NCBI RefSeq assembly: GCF_007971385.1
Contig: NZ_CP042434.1
Coordinates: 4,278,001 to 4,342,000, forward strand
DNA from: Arachidicoccus ginsenosidivorans
GTDB taxonomy: Bacteria; Bacteroidota; Bacteroidia; Chitinophagales; Chitinophagaceae
Direction of reading: 5' to 3'
DNA: 64,000 nt
Shown here: positions 41,699-51,132 of the stretch, one piece after another
How positions within the stretch are numbered: the stretch's first letter is position 1
Layout: each line of letters starts with the position of its first letter
Made by a program: the position numbers and the translations under genes
Notes under the pieces: model-generated
What the model was told of the DNA's origin: nothing
The model's database searches: none
The model's input: only the letters and a program-made list of their open reading frames with translations

Positions 41699-42052
41699 TT
41701 AACAGGCAGCAGGTGGATGAATGGGTTTGGCATAGTAGGCCTGCTCAGTGAATAAAACAGGAATGCCATTTTGGGGTGTAGCAGTGGTGTCTGGTGTCAA
41801 ATGAGCAAGTGGATTTGCCTCATTGAATAAAAAGACAGTCGCCTCAAAGCTGACGCGCTTATCGGATGAATTAGGTTGATTTTGTTTGTTGTCTTCGTTA
41901 AGTTTTTTATCTAACTGGCACTGACCGTTACAGTGCATTTCAGGATTGTCCTTATTGACGCAGAGATTAGCCGCTATATAATCTTGATTGACAAAAAAAG
42001 TAGCCATTACCAGAAAGTTATTAAAGATCTGGCAATTAAGCAGTAGGATCAA
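41699..42052 (-). CDS. Small exported protein with CNGQC motif
   Basis: About 117 residues from a TTG start. A hydrophobic N-terminus is followed by DYIAANLCVNKDNPEMHCNGQCQLDKKL and, at the end, HPPAAC. This is a pattern I recall from small Bacteroidota proteins near metal-related TonB receptors, where the Cx3C pair (His-Cys-x3-Cys) may bind metal. No in-frame ATG precedes the hydrophobic part, so the true start or an upstream frame error is open. It lies upstream of, and on the same strand as, the Cys-rich TonB receptor. Confidence 0.65.
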   Translation of the reverse strand: MILLLNCQIFNNFLVMATFFVNQDYIAANLCVNKDNPEMHCNGQCQLDKKLNEDNKQNQPNSSDKRVSFEATVFLFNEANPLAHLTPDTTATPQNGIPVLFTEQAYYAKPIHPPAAC

Positions 42053-42158
42053 AAATATGGTAACGCCTGTTTTAATAATTGCTAATTTGACCGCAAAGTT
42101 ACTACATAGTGCGTTGCCTGCAAAAAAACCGCTGATTTTATTTGGGTAAATTAATTAC

Positions 42159-42941
42159 TTAATTGTTCGTGCTTGTGTTTGTATTTGTTGGTAGCTGGGT
42201 CGAGTCTTTTTGTGTGCTCTGTTGCACTTTGAATACTTTGTAACAGTCCAAAATGTATTGACCTAAGGTTAAATCCACCATGCCTTTTAACTGTTCAAAG
42301 GAGGGTCGGTATTTTTTCATGAATACCCGAATCTGTTCATCGTCCTGCATACCGGTTAAACTGGCCACCAAAGCAGCTGTAAAACGAGAATCAATGTACC
42401 CATCTTTTTCACTGCTAACAGCAAATTGTTGATAGCGTTTTTGCCGGTTCAGATAAGGTTGTCTAAACAGGTTGATCGCGGAAGTAACCGGATGGAAAGG
42501 GTTGAATTTGGGTTTTGAATAATTGAATATATCTCCATATAATCTTCTTTTTTCCAAGGAGTCTGTGTGATAATTGCGTGCATGCACCTGAACATCCTCC
42601 AGCTCATTGTAATAGCTGTTGTCGTAAAAACCGGGATTCTGCAAATAAATATCAAACTTTTCGGGGGTGGTGATTTTACCGATCGGATAAGCCATGATAA
42701 ACCTGCCTTTATAAGAAACATACAAGGTGTCATTACTTGGATTACTGCTACTGATTTGATAGTAACCTTCGTTATCTGAAAAGGTTACTTGTCCCCGATA
42801 GGTACGCAGTTGCATTGAATCAACCGGGGAAGTGGTTGTTCGGGCGCCATATACATGACCACGGATGAGACGCTGCGCTACAGCTCCTCCAGCAAACACT
42901 AATATTAATATAAAAACACATATAATACGCTTTGGATGCAT
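42159..42941 (-). CDS. CarboxypepD_reg-like domain protein
   Basis: A 260-residue exported protein. Signal peptide (CVFILILVFAGGAVAQ), then a CarboxypepD_reg-like domain (RLIRGHVYGARTTTSP; FSDNEGYYQIS; LYVSYKGRF) and a helical tail with KPKFNPFHPVTSAINLF. The family occurs in many copies in Bacteroidota; the role is unknown. The C-terminus is Thr/Asn-rich (TNTNTSTNN). Confidence 0.72.
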   Translation of the reverse strand: MHPKRIICVFILILVFAGGAVAQRLIRGHVYGARTTTSPVDSMQLRTYRGQVTFSDNEGYYQISSSNPSNDTLYVSYKGRFIMAYPIGKITTPEKFDIYLQNPGFYDNSYYNELEDVQVHARNYHTDSLEKRRLYGDIFNYSKPKFNPFHPVTSAINLFRQPYLNRQKRYQQFAVSSEKDGYIDSRFTAALVASLTGMQDDEQIRVFMKKYRPSFEQLKGMVDLTLGQYILDCYKVFKVQQSTQKDSTQLPTNTNTSTNN

Positions 42942-43163
42942 AGATTTTCTTAAGTTTACAAATATGCCTCCAATTTAATAGATTATCTGCAAGCGGATGT
43001 TAAAAATTTGCAGCATTCAACGGCGGTGGTTTTTTACGGTTGACCCGCACCTAAAATGCCCTCCCGCAAAAATAAAAAATGACAGAAATTGACAAAAAGC
43101 GCACCTATCCACTTTTGAATTATAAGCGGACTACGACAAATCCCGTATCTTTATTAACACAAT

Positions 43164-44147
43164 ATGGCGATACGAAACATTTTTCTGGTGCTATTAGGTG
43201 GCTGCAGCTTTGGGATTCTGTCCACCTTTGTCAAACTTGCCTATGGCTATGGATTTTCTCTGGCAGATGTCACGAGTGCCCAGGCTTATTTTGGTGCCGT
43301 GCTATTGTGGATGTTGCTGATGATTTACCGGTTGTGCAGGCCTAAATCAAGGCAGGGACATGCGGTAGCGTCAAAAGACACCACTCCCACCAGTACCGCT
43401 TTAAGACTTATTCTGACAGGCATGGCTTCCGGTTGCATCAGTATCAGCTATTATAAATGTGTGGAAGTAATGCCAGCCTCCATTGCGATTATTTTGCTCA
43501 TGCAATACACATGGATCTCCATTGTATTGGAGCGCCTCCTTTTTAAAATCTCCATTACGCCCCGTAAATGGTTATTTGTCTCAATCGTTCTAGTCGGGAC
43601 AATTCTGGGTTCGGGACTGATTGGCAACAATGGGCATATTCAGTTTTCTATTGCCAGCATTGGATTTGGACTGATGGCCGGTTTTTTCTATGCCGTCTTT
43701 GTTTTGGCCAGTGGTTATGTGGGCAATGCACTGCCAGCCATTGTAAAAAGTTCCTGGATAATTTTAGGGGTCGTGCTGATTATCATGGCTGTTTTTCCGC
43801 CCTTTGCCAAAATACGGGAATTAATAGACACGCGAACATTAAGTATTTATTTGATGGATTTACTGCCCATCGGCCTTTTATTGGCTTTTTTTGGGATGGT
43901 TCTGCCACCGCTACTGTTTGCCTATGCCATCCCAAAAGTAGGCGTGGCCCTAAGCAGTATTTTAGGCAGCGTTGAATTGCCTACAGCAGCCCTCTGTGCT
44001 TATTTGATTCTAAATGAGCCAATTAGTGTATGGCAATTACTGGGGATTTTAATCATTTTATGCGCTATTATATTGATTCATATTCGACCGGAACCTAAAT
44101 ATAAAACAGGTGAGATACGGCGCAAAGCAACCCCCACTCAGTTTTAA
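43164..44147 (+). CDS. EamA/DMT-family transporter
   Basis: A 327-residue protein with about ten predicted helices in two EamA repeats. The end of repeat 1 (MPASIAIILLMQYTWISIVLERLLF) and of repeat 2 (SSILGSVELPTAALCAYLILNEPISVWQLLGI) show the classic EamA signature. Such inner-membrane proteins export amino acids or metabolites. Substrate unknown. Convergent with priA. Confidence 0.9.
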   Translation: MAIRNIFLVLLGGCSFGILSTFVKLAYGYGFSLADVTSAQAYFGAVLLWMLLMIYRLCRPKSRQGHAVASKDTTPTSTALRLILTGMASGCISISYYKCVEVMPASIAIILLMQYTWISIVLERLLFKISITPRKWLFVSIVLVGTILGSGLIGNNGHIQFSIASIGFGLMAGFFYAVFVLASGYVGNALPAIVKSSWIILGVVLIIMAVFPPFAKIRELIDTRTLSIYLMDLLPIGLLLAFFGMVLPPLLFAYAIPKVGVALSSILGSVELPTAALCAYLILNEPISVWQLLGILIILCAIILIHIRPEPKYKTGEIRRKATPTQF

Positions 44148-44192
44148 TATGATTTTTATTACTTTGCCTATTGCTGGATTAAGCATGTTGGC

Positions 44193-46871
44193 TTATGCCG
44201 GGTCGACGTCCGCTGCAATCTGTACCCGGGCAAATTCTTTAATGGATTGCAAAATAGCCCTCTGGTGATCAATGACTTTTTTGCAACGCTGCAGCTGCCC
44301 CGGTTGTTTGGGCACCTTGATTAGAATTTCCCATAAATACTGTCCCCGAACCCTTTCTATGGGCGCTGTGGCTGGACCCAGTACCTCCAGCGAGGCCAAT
44401 TGCCTTAAAGCCTGCGCCATGCGCTCAGCTGCCTGTCGGGCCGTGTGGGTATCCCGGTGTTTAAAAATCAGCCGAATCAGCCGGGTAAAGGGCGGATATT
44501 TAAAGGCCTTTCTGTGCTGAATCTCTTCCTGATACATGGCCAGATAATCGTGCTGTTGTACATATTGTAACACCGGATGATGGATATTGGATACCTGTAT
44601 CAATACTTTGCCTTTACCATCTTTTCTGCCGGCGCGGCCACTAACTTGTTCCATTAGCTGGAAGGCACGCTCCCCCACCCTGAAATCTGCGAAGTTCAAA
44701 AGGCCGTCTGCATCCAGAATCCCTACCAGACTGACATGCTCAAAATCGAGTCCTTTTACCACCATCTGCGTGCCGATCAAAATATCGATTTTTCTAGATT
44801 CAAACAGCTGTATCATGGCGTCATGGCTGAATTTTCCCTTAACACTGTCATAATCCATTCGGGCTACACGTGCCTTGGGGAATAAAGCAGCGACCGCTTC
44901 TTCAATTTGTTCTGTGCCGAACTTTTTTCTTTGAAAATCGTGACTGCCACAGGCCGCGCAAGTTGTGACCAGCGGATATTCTGTTCCGCAGTAATGACAC
45001 ACCAGTTTATTTCTGCCTTTGTGATAGGTCAGTGAAACGGCGCAGTGCTTGCACTGCGGTATCCAGCCACAGCTATTACAGATCTGATAAGGAGAATAGC
45101 CTCTTCTGTTCTGAAAAAGAATCACTTGCTTTTGCGCCTTAAGTGCCTCCTGAATTTGCGTCTCCAGCTCCGGGGAGATCAGGATCGGTCTTGGGATCTC
45201 TTTGGGGATCATATTGAGGTTATCCAGCTCAATAACGGGCATGGCTACATTCTCAAAGCGTTCCAAAAGAGTGACAAGACCGTATTTGCCTTGCGAGGCA
45301 TTATAGTAAGATTCCAAAGAAGGCGTGGCACTGCCCAGTAACACCGGACATTGTTCAAATAATGCACCGTAATAAATAGCCGCATCCCTTGCATGATAGC
45401 GGGGGGCTGGATCTTGTTGTTTATAAGAGCTATCATGCTCCTCATCTACGATGATCAGTCCCAGGTCCTTAAAGGGTAAAAGTAAGGCGGATCTGGCGCC
45501 AACAATGATCTGTACTTCACCCTGCAGTACTTTTTCCCAGAGCTCTACTCTTTCATTGGGGTTAAACCTGGAATGATAGACCGCCACGTGACCACCAAAA
45601 TGATGCTGCAGCCTTCTGATAATCTGAGCGGTTAAGGCAATTTCCGGTAGCATATACAACACTTGTTTGCCAGCGCTTAGCGCCTGTTCCATCAATTTAA
45701 GGTAGAGATGCGTCTTGCCGCTGGCCGTTACGCCATGCAGCAGATTTACCTTCTTTTGCTGCATTAAATCAACCAACAGGTCGAAGGCGCTTTTTTGTGC
45801 AGCGCTCAATGAAAAATCCATCTCAATAAACGGCGCTAATACGGGTAGCCTGGTAACAGATCTACGCTCTGCGACCAGCATTTTTTTATCCAGCAAGGCT
45901 TTGATAGTGCTTAATGAAGTAGCCGCTTTTTTTAACAGCGCTGATTGCATGACGTCTCCATCTCCCAGCGTCATATGTCTTAGCAGCATCAGGACTTTTA
46001 GCTGGGCCGGGGCACCTTTCCAGTTATTGAGCAAGGGCTCCAGGTTTTCGTCTTTTTGGTAATCTGGATGAAAGCGGATAAAAACGGCTTTTTTCTCCTT
46101 GTATTTTTCTTTAAGCGATTGTTCGATATAACAAAGTCCACGATCAATTAATTTTTTGACTACCGGGTAGATTTTTCTGCCTTCCAGAATTTGCTGGATT
46201 TCCGGGAAGCGGAGCTCTCCTCTAATTTGTAAGGCTTCAGCCAGAAGGAACTCTTCATCACTTAAATCCTGATCCAGTTGTTTGCCGCCAGCTAATACGT
46301 CATCGGCAAATTCGTCTTCTATGCGGATGATACTTTCACTGGAGAGTTTAAAATTAGAGGGGACAGCTGCCTGCATCACATCTCCTTCACTGCACTGGTA
46401 ATAATCCGCTATCCATTCCCAGAATTTGAGTTGTACGGCTGTTACAATGGGCGCTTTATCCAGCAGACTATAAATAGGAAGCGGTGTAAAATCCTTTGGC
46501 GGTACTTTAAATAGGTTTTTAATAATGCCTGTATACTTTTTGTTACGCAGCGAAACTTCGCAGCGCAGACCAATGGCTGCTGCTGCCATTAAATAATCGG
46601 GGATCTCCCAGGTATAGTTGCGGGGCAGGTGCAGCGGTATGATAATTTCTGCATAAAGTCGTTGTTTATGCGCATTGGCTGATTCAAAAAGATCAGCCAA
46701 TGCGCCTGGCGCCTGGGCCTGATCCTGATCCTGATCTTGACCTTGATCTTGAGCTGGCTTATGGCTGTCACCGCTTTGCTGGCCGTGCAATCCTGCCACC
46801 TCAGTTTTGGTCGATGCTGATTGATGTTTTTCCCCGTTTTGTTGCTGCTCCTTATCCTTATTATCCATCAT
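44193..46871 (-). CDS. priA: Primosomal replication protein N', PriA helicase
   Basis: An 892-residue SF2 helicase. 3'-DNA-binding domain from about residue 72 (RLYAEIIIPLHLPRNYTWEIP), Walker A GVTASGKTHLYL, DEEH box, then the zinc region with four Cys pairs (CNSCG, CKHC, CHYCG, CAACGS) and helicase C motifs (GTQMVVKGLDFEHV; QVSGRAGRKDG). It restarts stalled replication forks. The first 70 residues are an unusual extension rich in Gln, Asp and Lys, with QDQDQDQ encoded by a tandem repeat; no later Met lies before the conserved domain. Confidence 0.95.
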   Translation of the reverse strand: MMDNKDKEQQQNGEKHQSASTKTEVAGLHGQQSGDSHKPAQDQGQDQDQDQAQAPGALADLFESANAHKQRLYAEIIIPLHLPRNYTWEIPDYLMAAAAIGLRCEVSLRNKKYTGIIKNLFKVPPKDFTPLPIYSLLDKAPIVTAVQLKFWEWIADYYQCSEGDVMQAAVPSNFKLSSESIIRIEDEFADDVLAGGKQLDQDLSDEEFLLAEALQIRGELRFPEIQQILEGRKIYPVVKKLIDRGLCYIEQSLKEKYKEKKAVFIRFHPDYQKDENLEPLLNNWKGAPAQLKVLMLLRHMTLGDGDVMQSALLKKAATSLSTIKALLDKKMLVAERRSVTRLPVLAPFIEMDFSLSAAQKSAFDLLVDLMQQKKVNLLHGVTASGKTHLYLKLMEQALSAGKQVLYMLPEIALTAQIIRRLQHHFGGHVAVYHSRFNPNERVELWEKVLQGEVQIIVGARSALLLPFKDLGLIIVDEEHDSSYKQQDPAPRYHARDAAIYYGALFEQCPVLLGSATPSLESYYNASQGKYGLVTLLERFENVAMPVIELDNLNMIPKEIPRPILISPELETQIQEALKAQKQVILFQNRRGYSPYQICNSCGWIPQCKHCAVSLTYHKGRNKLVCHYCGTEYPLVTTCAACGSHDFQRKKFGTEQIEEAVAALFPKARVARMDYDSVKGKFSHDAMIQLFESRKIDILIGTQMVVKGLDFEHVSLVGILDADGLLNFADFRVGERAFQLMEQVSGRAGRKDGKGKVLIQVSNIHHPVLQYVQQHDYLAMYQEEIQHRKAFKYPPFTRLIRLIFKHRDTHTARQAAERMAQALRQLASLEVLGPATAPIERVRGQYLWEILIKVPKQPGQLQRCKKVIDHQRAILQSIKEFARVQIAADVDPA
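46718..46753. repeat. Hexanucleotide tandem repeat in the 5' part of priA
   Basis: Six units of CCTGAT/CTTGAT type, 6 bases each, coding for a Gln-Asp run. As a 6-base repeat it changes length without breaking the frame. Confidence 0.8.
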
Positions 46872-47120
46872 ACTTTTTGCCTGTGTCTGCCTTTTTAAAT
46901 AGTCTGTTTTTAAAAACCGCCTTATCTGGCGAAGATAAACAAAGTTGATGCCTCCTTAAAAAAAACGTGTAGCGTTTGCCCAGCAGCCGTTCGTTAAGTA
47001 TTTAGGCATTTTGGATAAGGGTTGTTAAACGAATCTAAAGATTTTTGTCTACCTCCTGAATAAGGTTATATTTGGTAAGTCAATTAAACAATCTGATTAT
47101 ATATTATAAAATAAAATTCT

Positions 47121-47783
47121 ATGAAAAAAGTTTGGGGCCTGCTCGCCATTTGTTTGGTGTTTTTAGGGCCAGTAAATGGCCAGTCCAATCAGTCATTTAA
47201 AGGAGAGATCAACCATTTTTTGCACGCAGACAGCCTTAAAATGCCGCCTAAGGACGCTATTTTATTTGTGGGCAGCTCTTCTTTTAGAAAATGGACAGAT
47301 GTCGATAAGTATTTTCCGGGTTATACCATTATCAACCGTGGCTTTGGCGGTTCTCAGCTTCCCAACCTGATCTACTATGCAGATAAAATTATCTTCCCCT
47401 ATCATCCAAAGCAGGTCATTATCTATTGCGGTGAAAATGACTTTGATTATGATAAATCCATTTCGGCGGACTCGGTTTTTGAACGTTTTCATACCTTATT
47501 TGATCTGATCCGGGAAAAACTGCCTGAGGCCAATATTGGTTATGTGTCCATTAAATTCAGTCCCAGTCGTAAATACGCCTGGCCTAGATTTGAAAAGACC
47601 AACGGTCTGATTGAGGATTTTTTGGAAGAGCAGTCCAATGCAGAATTTATTGATATTACTAAAGTCATGCAAGACGCGTCCGGTCAAGTAGACACCTCGC
47701 TGTTTTTATCTGATCAGTTGCATATGAAACCCGCTGGTTATGCGCGCTGGCAAAAACAAATCCAGCCTTATTTGCTAAAATAA
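47121..47783 (+). CDS. SGNH/GDSL hydrolase, exported
   Basis: A 220-residue protein with a signal peptide (LLAICLVFLGPVNGQ) and an SGNH fold: block I FVGSSSFRKW with the Ser, block II RGFGGSQLP, block III YCGENDFDYD and block V DQLHMKPAGY with Asp and His. Members are esterases that remove acyl groups from glycans or lipids. It acts in the periplasm. The substrate is unknown. Convergent with the MATE gene. Confidence 0.88.
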   Translation: MKKVWGLLAICLVFLGPVNGQSNQSFKGEINHFLHADSLKMPPKDAILFVGSSSFRKWTDVDKYFPGYTIINRGFGGSQLPNLIYYADKIIFPYHPKQVIIYCGENDFDYDKSISADSVFERFHTLFDLIREKLPEANIGYVSIKFSPSRKYAWPRFEKTNGLIEDFLEEQSNAEFIDITKVMQDASGQVDTSLFLSDQLHMKPAGYARWQKQIQPYLLK

Positions 47784-47863
47784 CCTTAGTTCAAGGAAAG
47801 TGCACTTTTTTGCGCTGGCTATTGATTGGGGGACTGGAAAGGCAAAAAATCAGGGCTGTAAAA

Positions 47864-47910
47864 TTTAATAAAATGGTCCGTCACAGATGTTGACGGACCA
47901 TTTTATTAAA
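47864..47910. terminator. Perfect 20-bp stem hairpin overlapping the end of the MATE gene
   Basis: 47864-47883 is the exact reverse complement of 47891-47910, with a 7-base loop. The MATE stop codon (47881-47883) and its last codons lie inside the structure. A/T-rich flanks on both sides allow termination of both convergent transcripts. Confidence 0.82.
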
Positions 47911-49209
47911 TCGTTTATTCAGAAACAAGGCGTTAAAGGAAAGGCCCAGGATAAATCCGATCCAGATGCCGGTGACGCCAAAATGGAACACAAAGGTGAG
48001 TAAGCAACCAATCGGTACCCCAAAGACCCAATAGGCTGTAGCCATGTATATCGTAGGCATTTTAACATCATTAATACCTCTTAGACTGCCCACGCCGATG
48101 GCCTGGGTGGCATCTGAAATCTGAAACACGGCCGCATAGAACATCAGCATGGAGGATAAGGCAATAACCTGGCTGTCATCATTAAAGATCTGCGACAAGG
48201 GTTTGCGTAAGAAAATAAATAGCAAGGCACAGATGACCCCATAAATTAACCCGGTATAAAAAGTGCTTTTGCCGATTAAATGAATTTCTGGCCAGTGTTT
48301 TCTGCCAAAAGCATTACTGATTCTAATGGAACAACCCTGGGCCAGTCCCAAAGAGACCATAAAAGTCAAAGATGCGCATTGCAGGGCAATTTGATGTGCT
48401 GCCAGTTCAATTGCGCCTAGTGTACCAACAATGATACCAGACACGGCAAAAGCCCCTGTCTCTATGCCTGCCTGAAGGCCACTGGGTACACCGATTCTAA
48501 GCAGTTCTCTGATCGACGCCCATTTAAGTTTCCACTGGTTTTTACGCACAGCGACATATCTGCTAAATAATGGATGGGTAAACAGCACGATAATCATGGC
48601 GATCAGGATGATTATACGGGTGATCAGCGTGCCCAGCCCGGCGCCCACCAGTTCTAGTCTGGGCATGCCCCAGTTGCCGAAAATGAGCAGCCAGTTTAAA
48701 AATATATTGAGTGGCATGGCCAGCAGTGATAAGATCATGGCTGTTTTTGTCTTTTCCAGCCCATCGGTAAACTGCTTGATAGACATAAACATAAGGGTCG
48801 GCACCACTGAAAAACCCACCAGCCTTAAAAAAGGAACGGATAGCCGGGCGACCTCAGGATCCTGATCCAGGTGAAACAATATGTTTTTACCCAGTTCTAA
48901 AAGCCCACAGATCATAAGTGCCGCAATGGAGCAAAGGATAAAGCCATTATACAGGTAATGCGACACCTGCTGACCGTCCTTTCTGCCATGGGCGGCGGCT
49001 ACTTTTTGGGATATTGACATGGTCAGCCCGATACCAAATACAAAAGGAATAACCAGTACGCTATTGACCAGTGCTGAGGCGGCTAGTTGTTTATAACTGA
49101 TGGAGCCAACCATGGCGGAGTCGATCAGACCCAGGGACATCTGGGTCAGTTCACCAAAAATAATGGGCGTGGATAATTTCCAGGTTTTTGTGGCCTGTTG
49201 CTTCAGCAT
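47881..49209 (-). CDS. MATE-family efflux transporter
   Basis: A 442-residue protein with about 12 helices. MATE motifs: TPIIFGELTQMSLGLIDSAM at the front, GVPSGLQAGIETGAF in the middle and SLGLAQGCSIRISNAFGRKH. These inner-membrane proteins expel drugs or metabolites with Na+ or H+ antiport. The ORF is intact and monocistronic. Confidence 0.93.
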   Translation of the reverse strand: MLKQQATKTWKLSTPIIFGELTQMSLGLIDSAMVGSISYKQLAASALVNSVLVIPFVFGIGLTMSISQKVAAAHGRKDGQQVSHYLYNGFILCSIAALMICGLLELGKNILFHLDQDPEVARLSVPFLRLVGFSVVPTLMFMSIKQFTDGLEKTKTAMILSLLAMPLNIFLNWLLIFGNWGMPRLELVGAGLGTLITRIIILIAMIIVLFTHPLFSRYVAVRKNQWKLKWASIRELLRIGVPSGLQAGIETGAFAVSGIIVGTLGAIELAAHQIALQCASLTFMVSLGLAQGCSIRISNAFGRKHWPEIHLIGKSTFYTGLIYGVICALLFIFLRKPLSQIFNDDSQVIALSSMLMFYAAVFQISDATQAIGVGSLRGINDVKMPTIYMATAYWVFGVPIGCLLTFVFHFGVTGIWIGFILGLSFNALFLNKRFNKMVRQHL

Positions 49210-49518
49210 AGTTATTACTAAAAGGGCAGCAAAACTAAAGCAATTTTTTGAACTAATGGCTTAAAATTAAAGGTTTATAGAATTTTCGCTCTGCTTTAAT
49301 AATAAAAAAATCATGATTATGGGTGTTCATACAAGATTAGCCTGTGCATTTTTAAGCAAGTAATTTTTTAGCAGAGGGCATTGCATATATGGTGGTCTTG
49401 ACATTGAATCTATATTGTGATTTTGATTAATTAATTAAAATATTGAATAATGATTCAATAGATAACGCCATTGTTATCAGATTTGGAATTTAGCGTGCAG
49501 TTTATGACTTTCGTGGAC
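49210..49518. other. Intergenic region
   Basis: AT-rich DNA between the hip operon and the MATE gene. No ORF, RNA gene, clear terminator or repeat was found. Confidence 0.5.
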
Positions 49519-50462
49519 TTACTGTTTAAACAATCGCTGGAACTTTTGCTGGATAAATTGCGTGTATTCTTCTTTCATATCTGGTGAAAGAAAACTGTGT
49601 TGAATCCAGTTTTGCCAAATTGGCAATAATTTTTGGAAGTGATCAAAGATGTAATTCCTTACTTTGACTGGGATGTCAAGATTGCTACCTAATTGATGGA
49701 AATCTTGGAGTTTTAACTTACTTTTTTTACCATTGATAGTTAGCGCAGATTCTTCGTGATCTTCCGGCATTACAATAGCTGTATTGACCAGGTCATAGGC
49801 TGGCGTAAGCGTATAACCTCCGAATGGACTTTCAATCAAGGAGAAGTTTTTTAGATGCATATCTGCATTGCCTGTTAAATAGCAAAAGATTGCTAGTTCA
49901 AAAAAACGTTGTTTATCGTAGCCTTTATTTTCTGTAAATTGATCGATGAGTTTGCCACATTTTTCTAATGAACCGCGGTATTTATGTTCTGTTAACCGCT
50001 CACTAAGCTGACAAAAATCCTCTACAGCAAGTTTTTTTTTGCCTTCTCTGTCATAGCGGCGAGTCAAGTAAGCGAGTTCTCCAGAGGCCAGGCGAATTAA
50101 AGAGTGCTTGGCGGTATGGATGCCAGCTGTTTCGGCTAAATGCATGGTTAGGTCTTCGTTTTCAGGAAGATCTTTAAATGGATGGTGAGGAGGTTTTAGG
50201 ATGAAATCGCCGTTAACTCCTACAACCGTTAATCTGGATAAAATATTTTTTTGCTTTTCCAGGTGTAAGGAAAGCTTTGGTTGGACCCCAGTCACGGAAA
50301 TATGTTATTAACTATATTTAATGCAATTTCCTCTAGCTGACTAAAACTTATGTCAACTAGTGGAGGGGTGGTTGTGCCAAACAATTTTTTTGAGCAAGAA
50401 GGGTGAAAATCATTATTATGATTATCCTTAATAACTTGGTAACAATATAAACAATTATTCAT
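49519..50462 (-). CDS. HipA/HipT-like serine/threonine kinase toxin, one frameshift
   Basis: About 314 residues after repair. The start ATG (50462) overlaps the stop of the preceding gene. N-terminal CYQVIKDN and SCSKKLFGTTTPP form a short lead, then ISFSQLEEIALNIVNN. The frame breaks near 50300 and one extra base leads into SVTGVQPKLSL, the glycine-rich segment. Catalytic GNADMHLKNFSL (Asp and Asn) and metal-binding AYDLVNT follow. HipA-type kinases inactivate glutamyl- or tryptophanyl-tRNA synthetase and slow growth. The N-subdomain of HipA is a separate gene here, as in HipBST systems. Confidence 0.86.
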
Positions 50463-50787
50463 TATTGATTTCTATTGGTATGATTGAAACAGCCCCTATG
50501 CAATCATTGCATAGAGTGATTAACAGTCCAAATCGATCTCTTGCCGCTATTTTCCAGTTGTTGACTGCTATATTTAATAACCAACCTTCTGGAATTAGAC
50601 CATCAAAGAAAGGGAACAAAATAGGACTATAATATATTTCATGCCGGATAGGTAAGGTTAAACTAATTGGATTAATCTTGCCTGGTGAATTTATATAGGA
50701 ATTATTGTATTGAAATTCATATCCTTCCGTTGTTTCGGTGATAATTCCTGCAATTTTTTCTTTAAAGTAAACATTTGCTTTTCTCAT
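50455..50787 (-). CDS. HipS-like protein (HipA N-terminal subdomain)
   Basis: A 110-residue protein (KANVYFKEKIAGIITETTEG; ISLTLPIRHEIYYSP; PFFDGLIPEGWLL) equal to the N-terminal subdomain 1 of HipA. Its ATG overlaps the hipB stop (ATGA), and its stop overlaps the kinase start, so the three are translationally coupled. In the E. coli HipBST system the equivalent HipS neutralises the kinase; the same role is inferred here. Confidence 0.85.
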   Translation of the reverse strand: MRKANVYFKEKIAGIITETTEGYEFQYNNSYINSPGKINPISLTLPIRHEIYYSPILFPFFDGLIPEGWLLNIAVNNWKIAARDRFGLLITLCNDCIGAVSIIPIEINNE

Positions 50788-50990
50788 AATTCAATTTTTT
50801 TAATAACACCTAATTCGCTGCCGAAAAGTGCTAATACCTGATTAACCTTATCAATCCTTAAAGTTTTCTTTCCTTGCTCCAATTCTCTTATAAAACGGAG
50901 ACCGACACCCGCCCTAATTGAAAGCTCCACCTGATTTATTTTTAATTGCTTCCTTTTTAATTTTACAAAATCTGATAATTTTGATTCCAT
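50784..50990 (-). CDS. HipB-like XRE antitoxin/repressor
   Basis: A 68-residue protein with a single Cro/C1-type helix-turn-helix (LKINQVELSIRAGVGLRFIR; ELEQGKKTLRIDKVNQVLALF). The gene is first in the hip operon and the start codon lies 2 bases from the nearest operator. It is expected to bind the four upstream palindromes and repress the operon, and to take part in controlling the kinase. Confidence 0.9.
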   Translation of the reverse strand: MESKLSDFVKLKRKQLKINQVELSIRAGVGLRFIRELEQGKKTLRIDKVNQVLALFGSELGVIKKIEL

Positions 50991-50992
50991 TA

Positions 50993-51132
50993 TATACCTT
51001 TTAGGGTATAAAGATAATAGTTTTAATTGATATTATACCTTTTAGGGTATAATATGTGATAATTATTTAAATACTATACCTTTTAGGGTATAATAATATT
51101 AAATTAGATAAAATTATACCTTATTGGGTATA
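50993..51132. promoter_or_regulatory. Four phased palindromic operators of the hip operon
   Basis: TATACC-N6-GGTATA occurs at 50993-51010, 51034-51051, 51075-51092 and 51115-51132. The centre is TTTTAG in the first three and TTATTG in the fourth. Starts are 41, 41 and 40 bases apart, close to four helical turns, so bound dimers would line up on one face of the DNA. The form resembles the E. coli HipB site (TATCC-N8-GGATA). The first site is 2 bases upstream of the hipB ATG. Confidence 0.9.
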
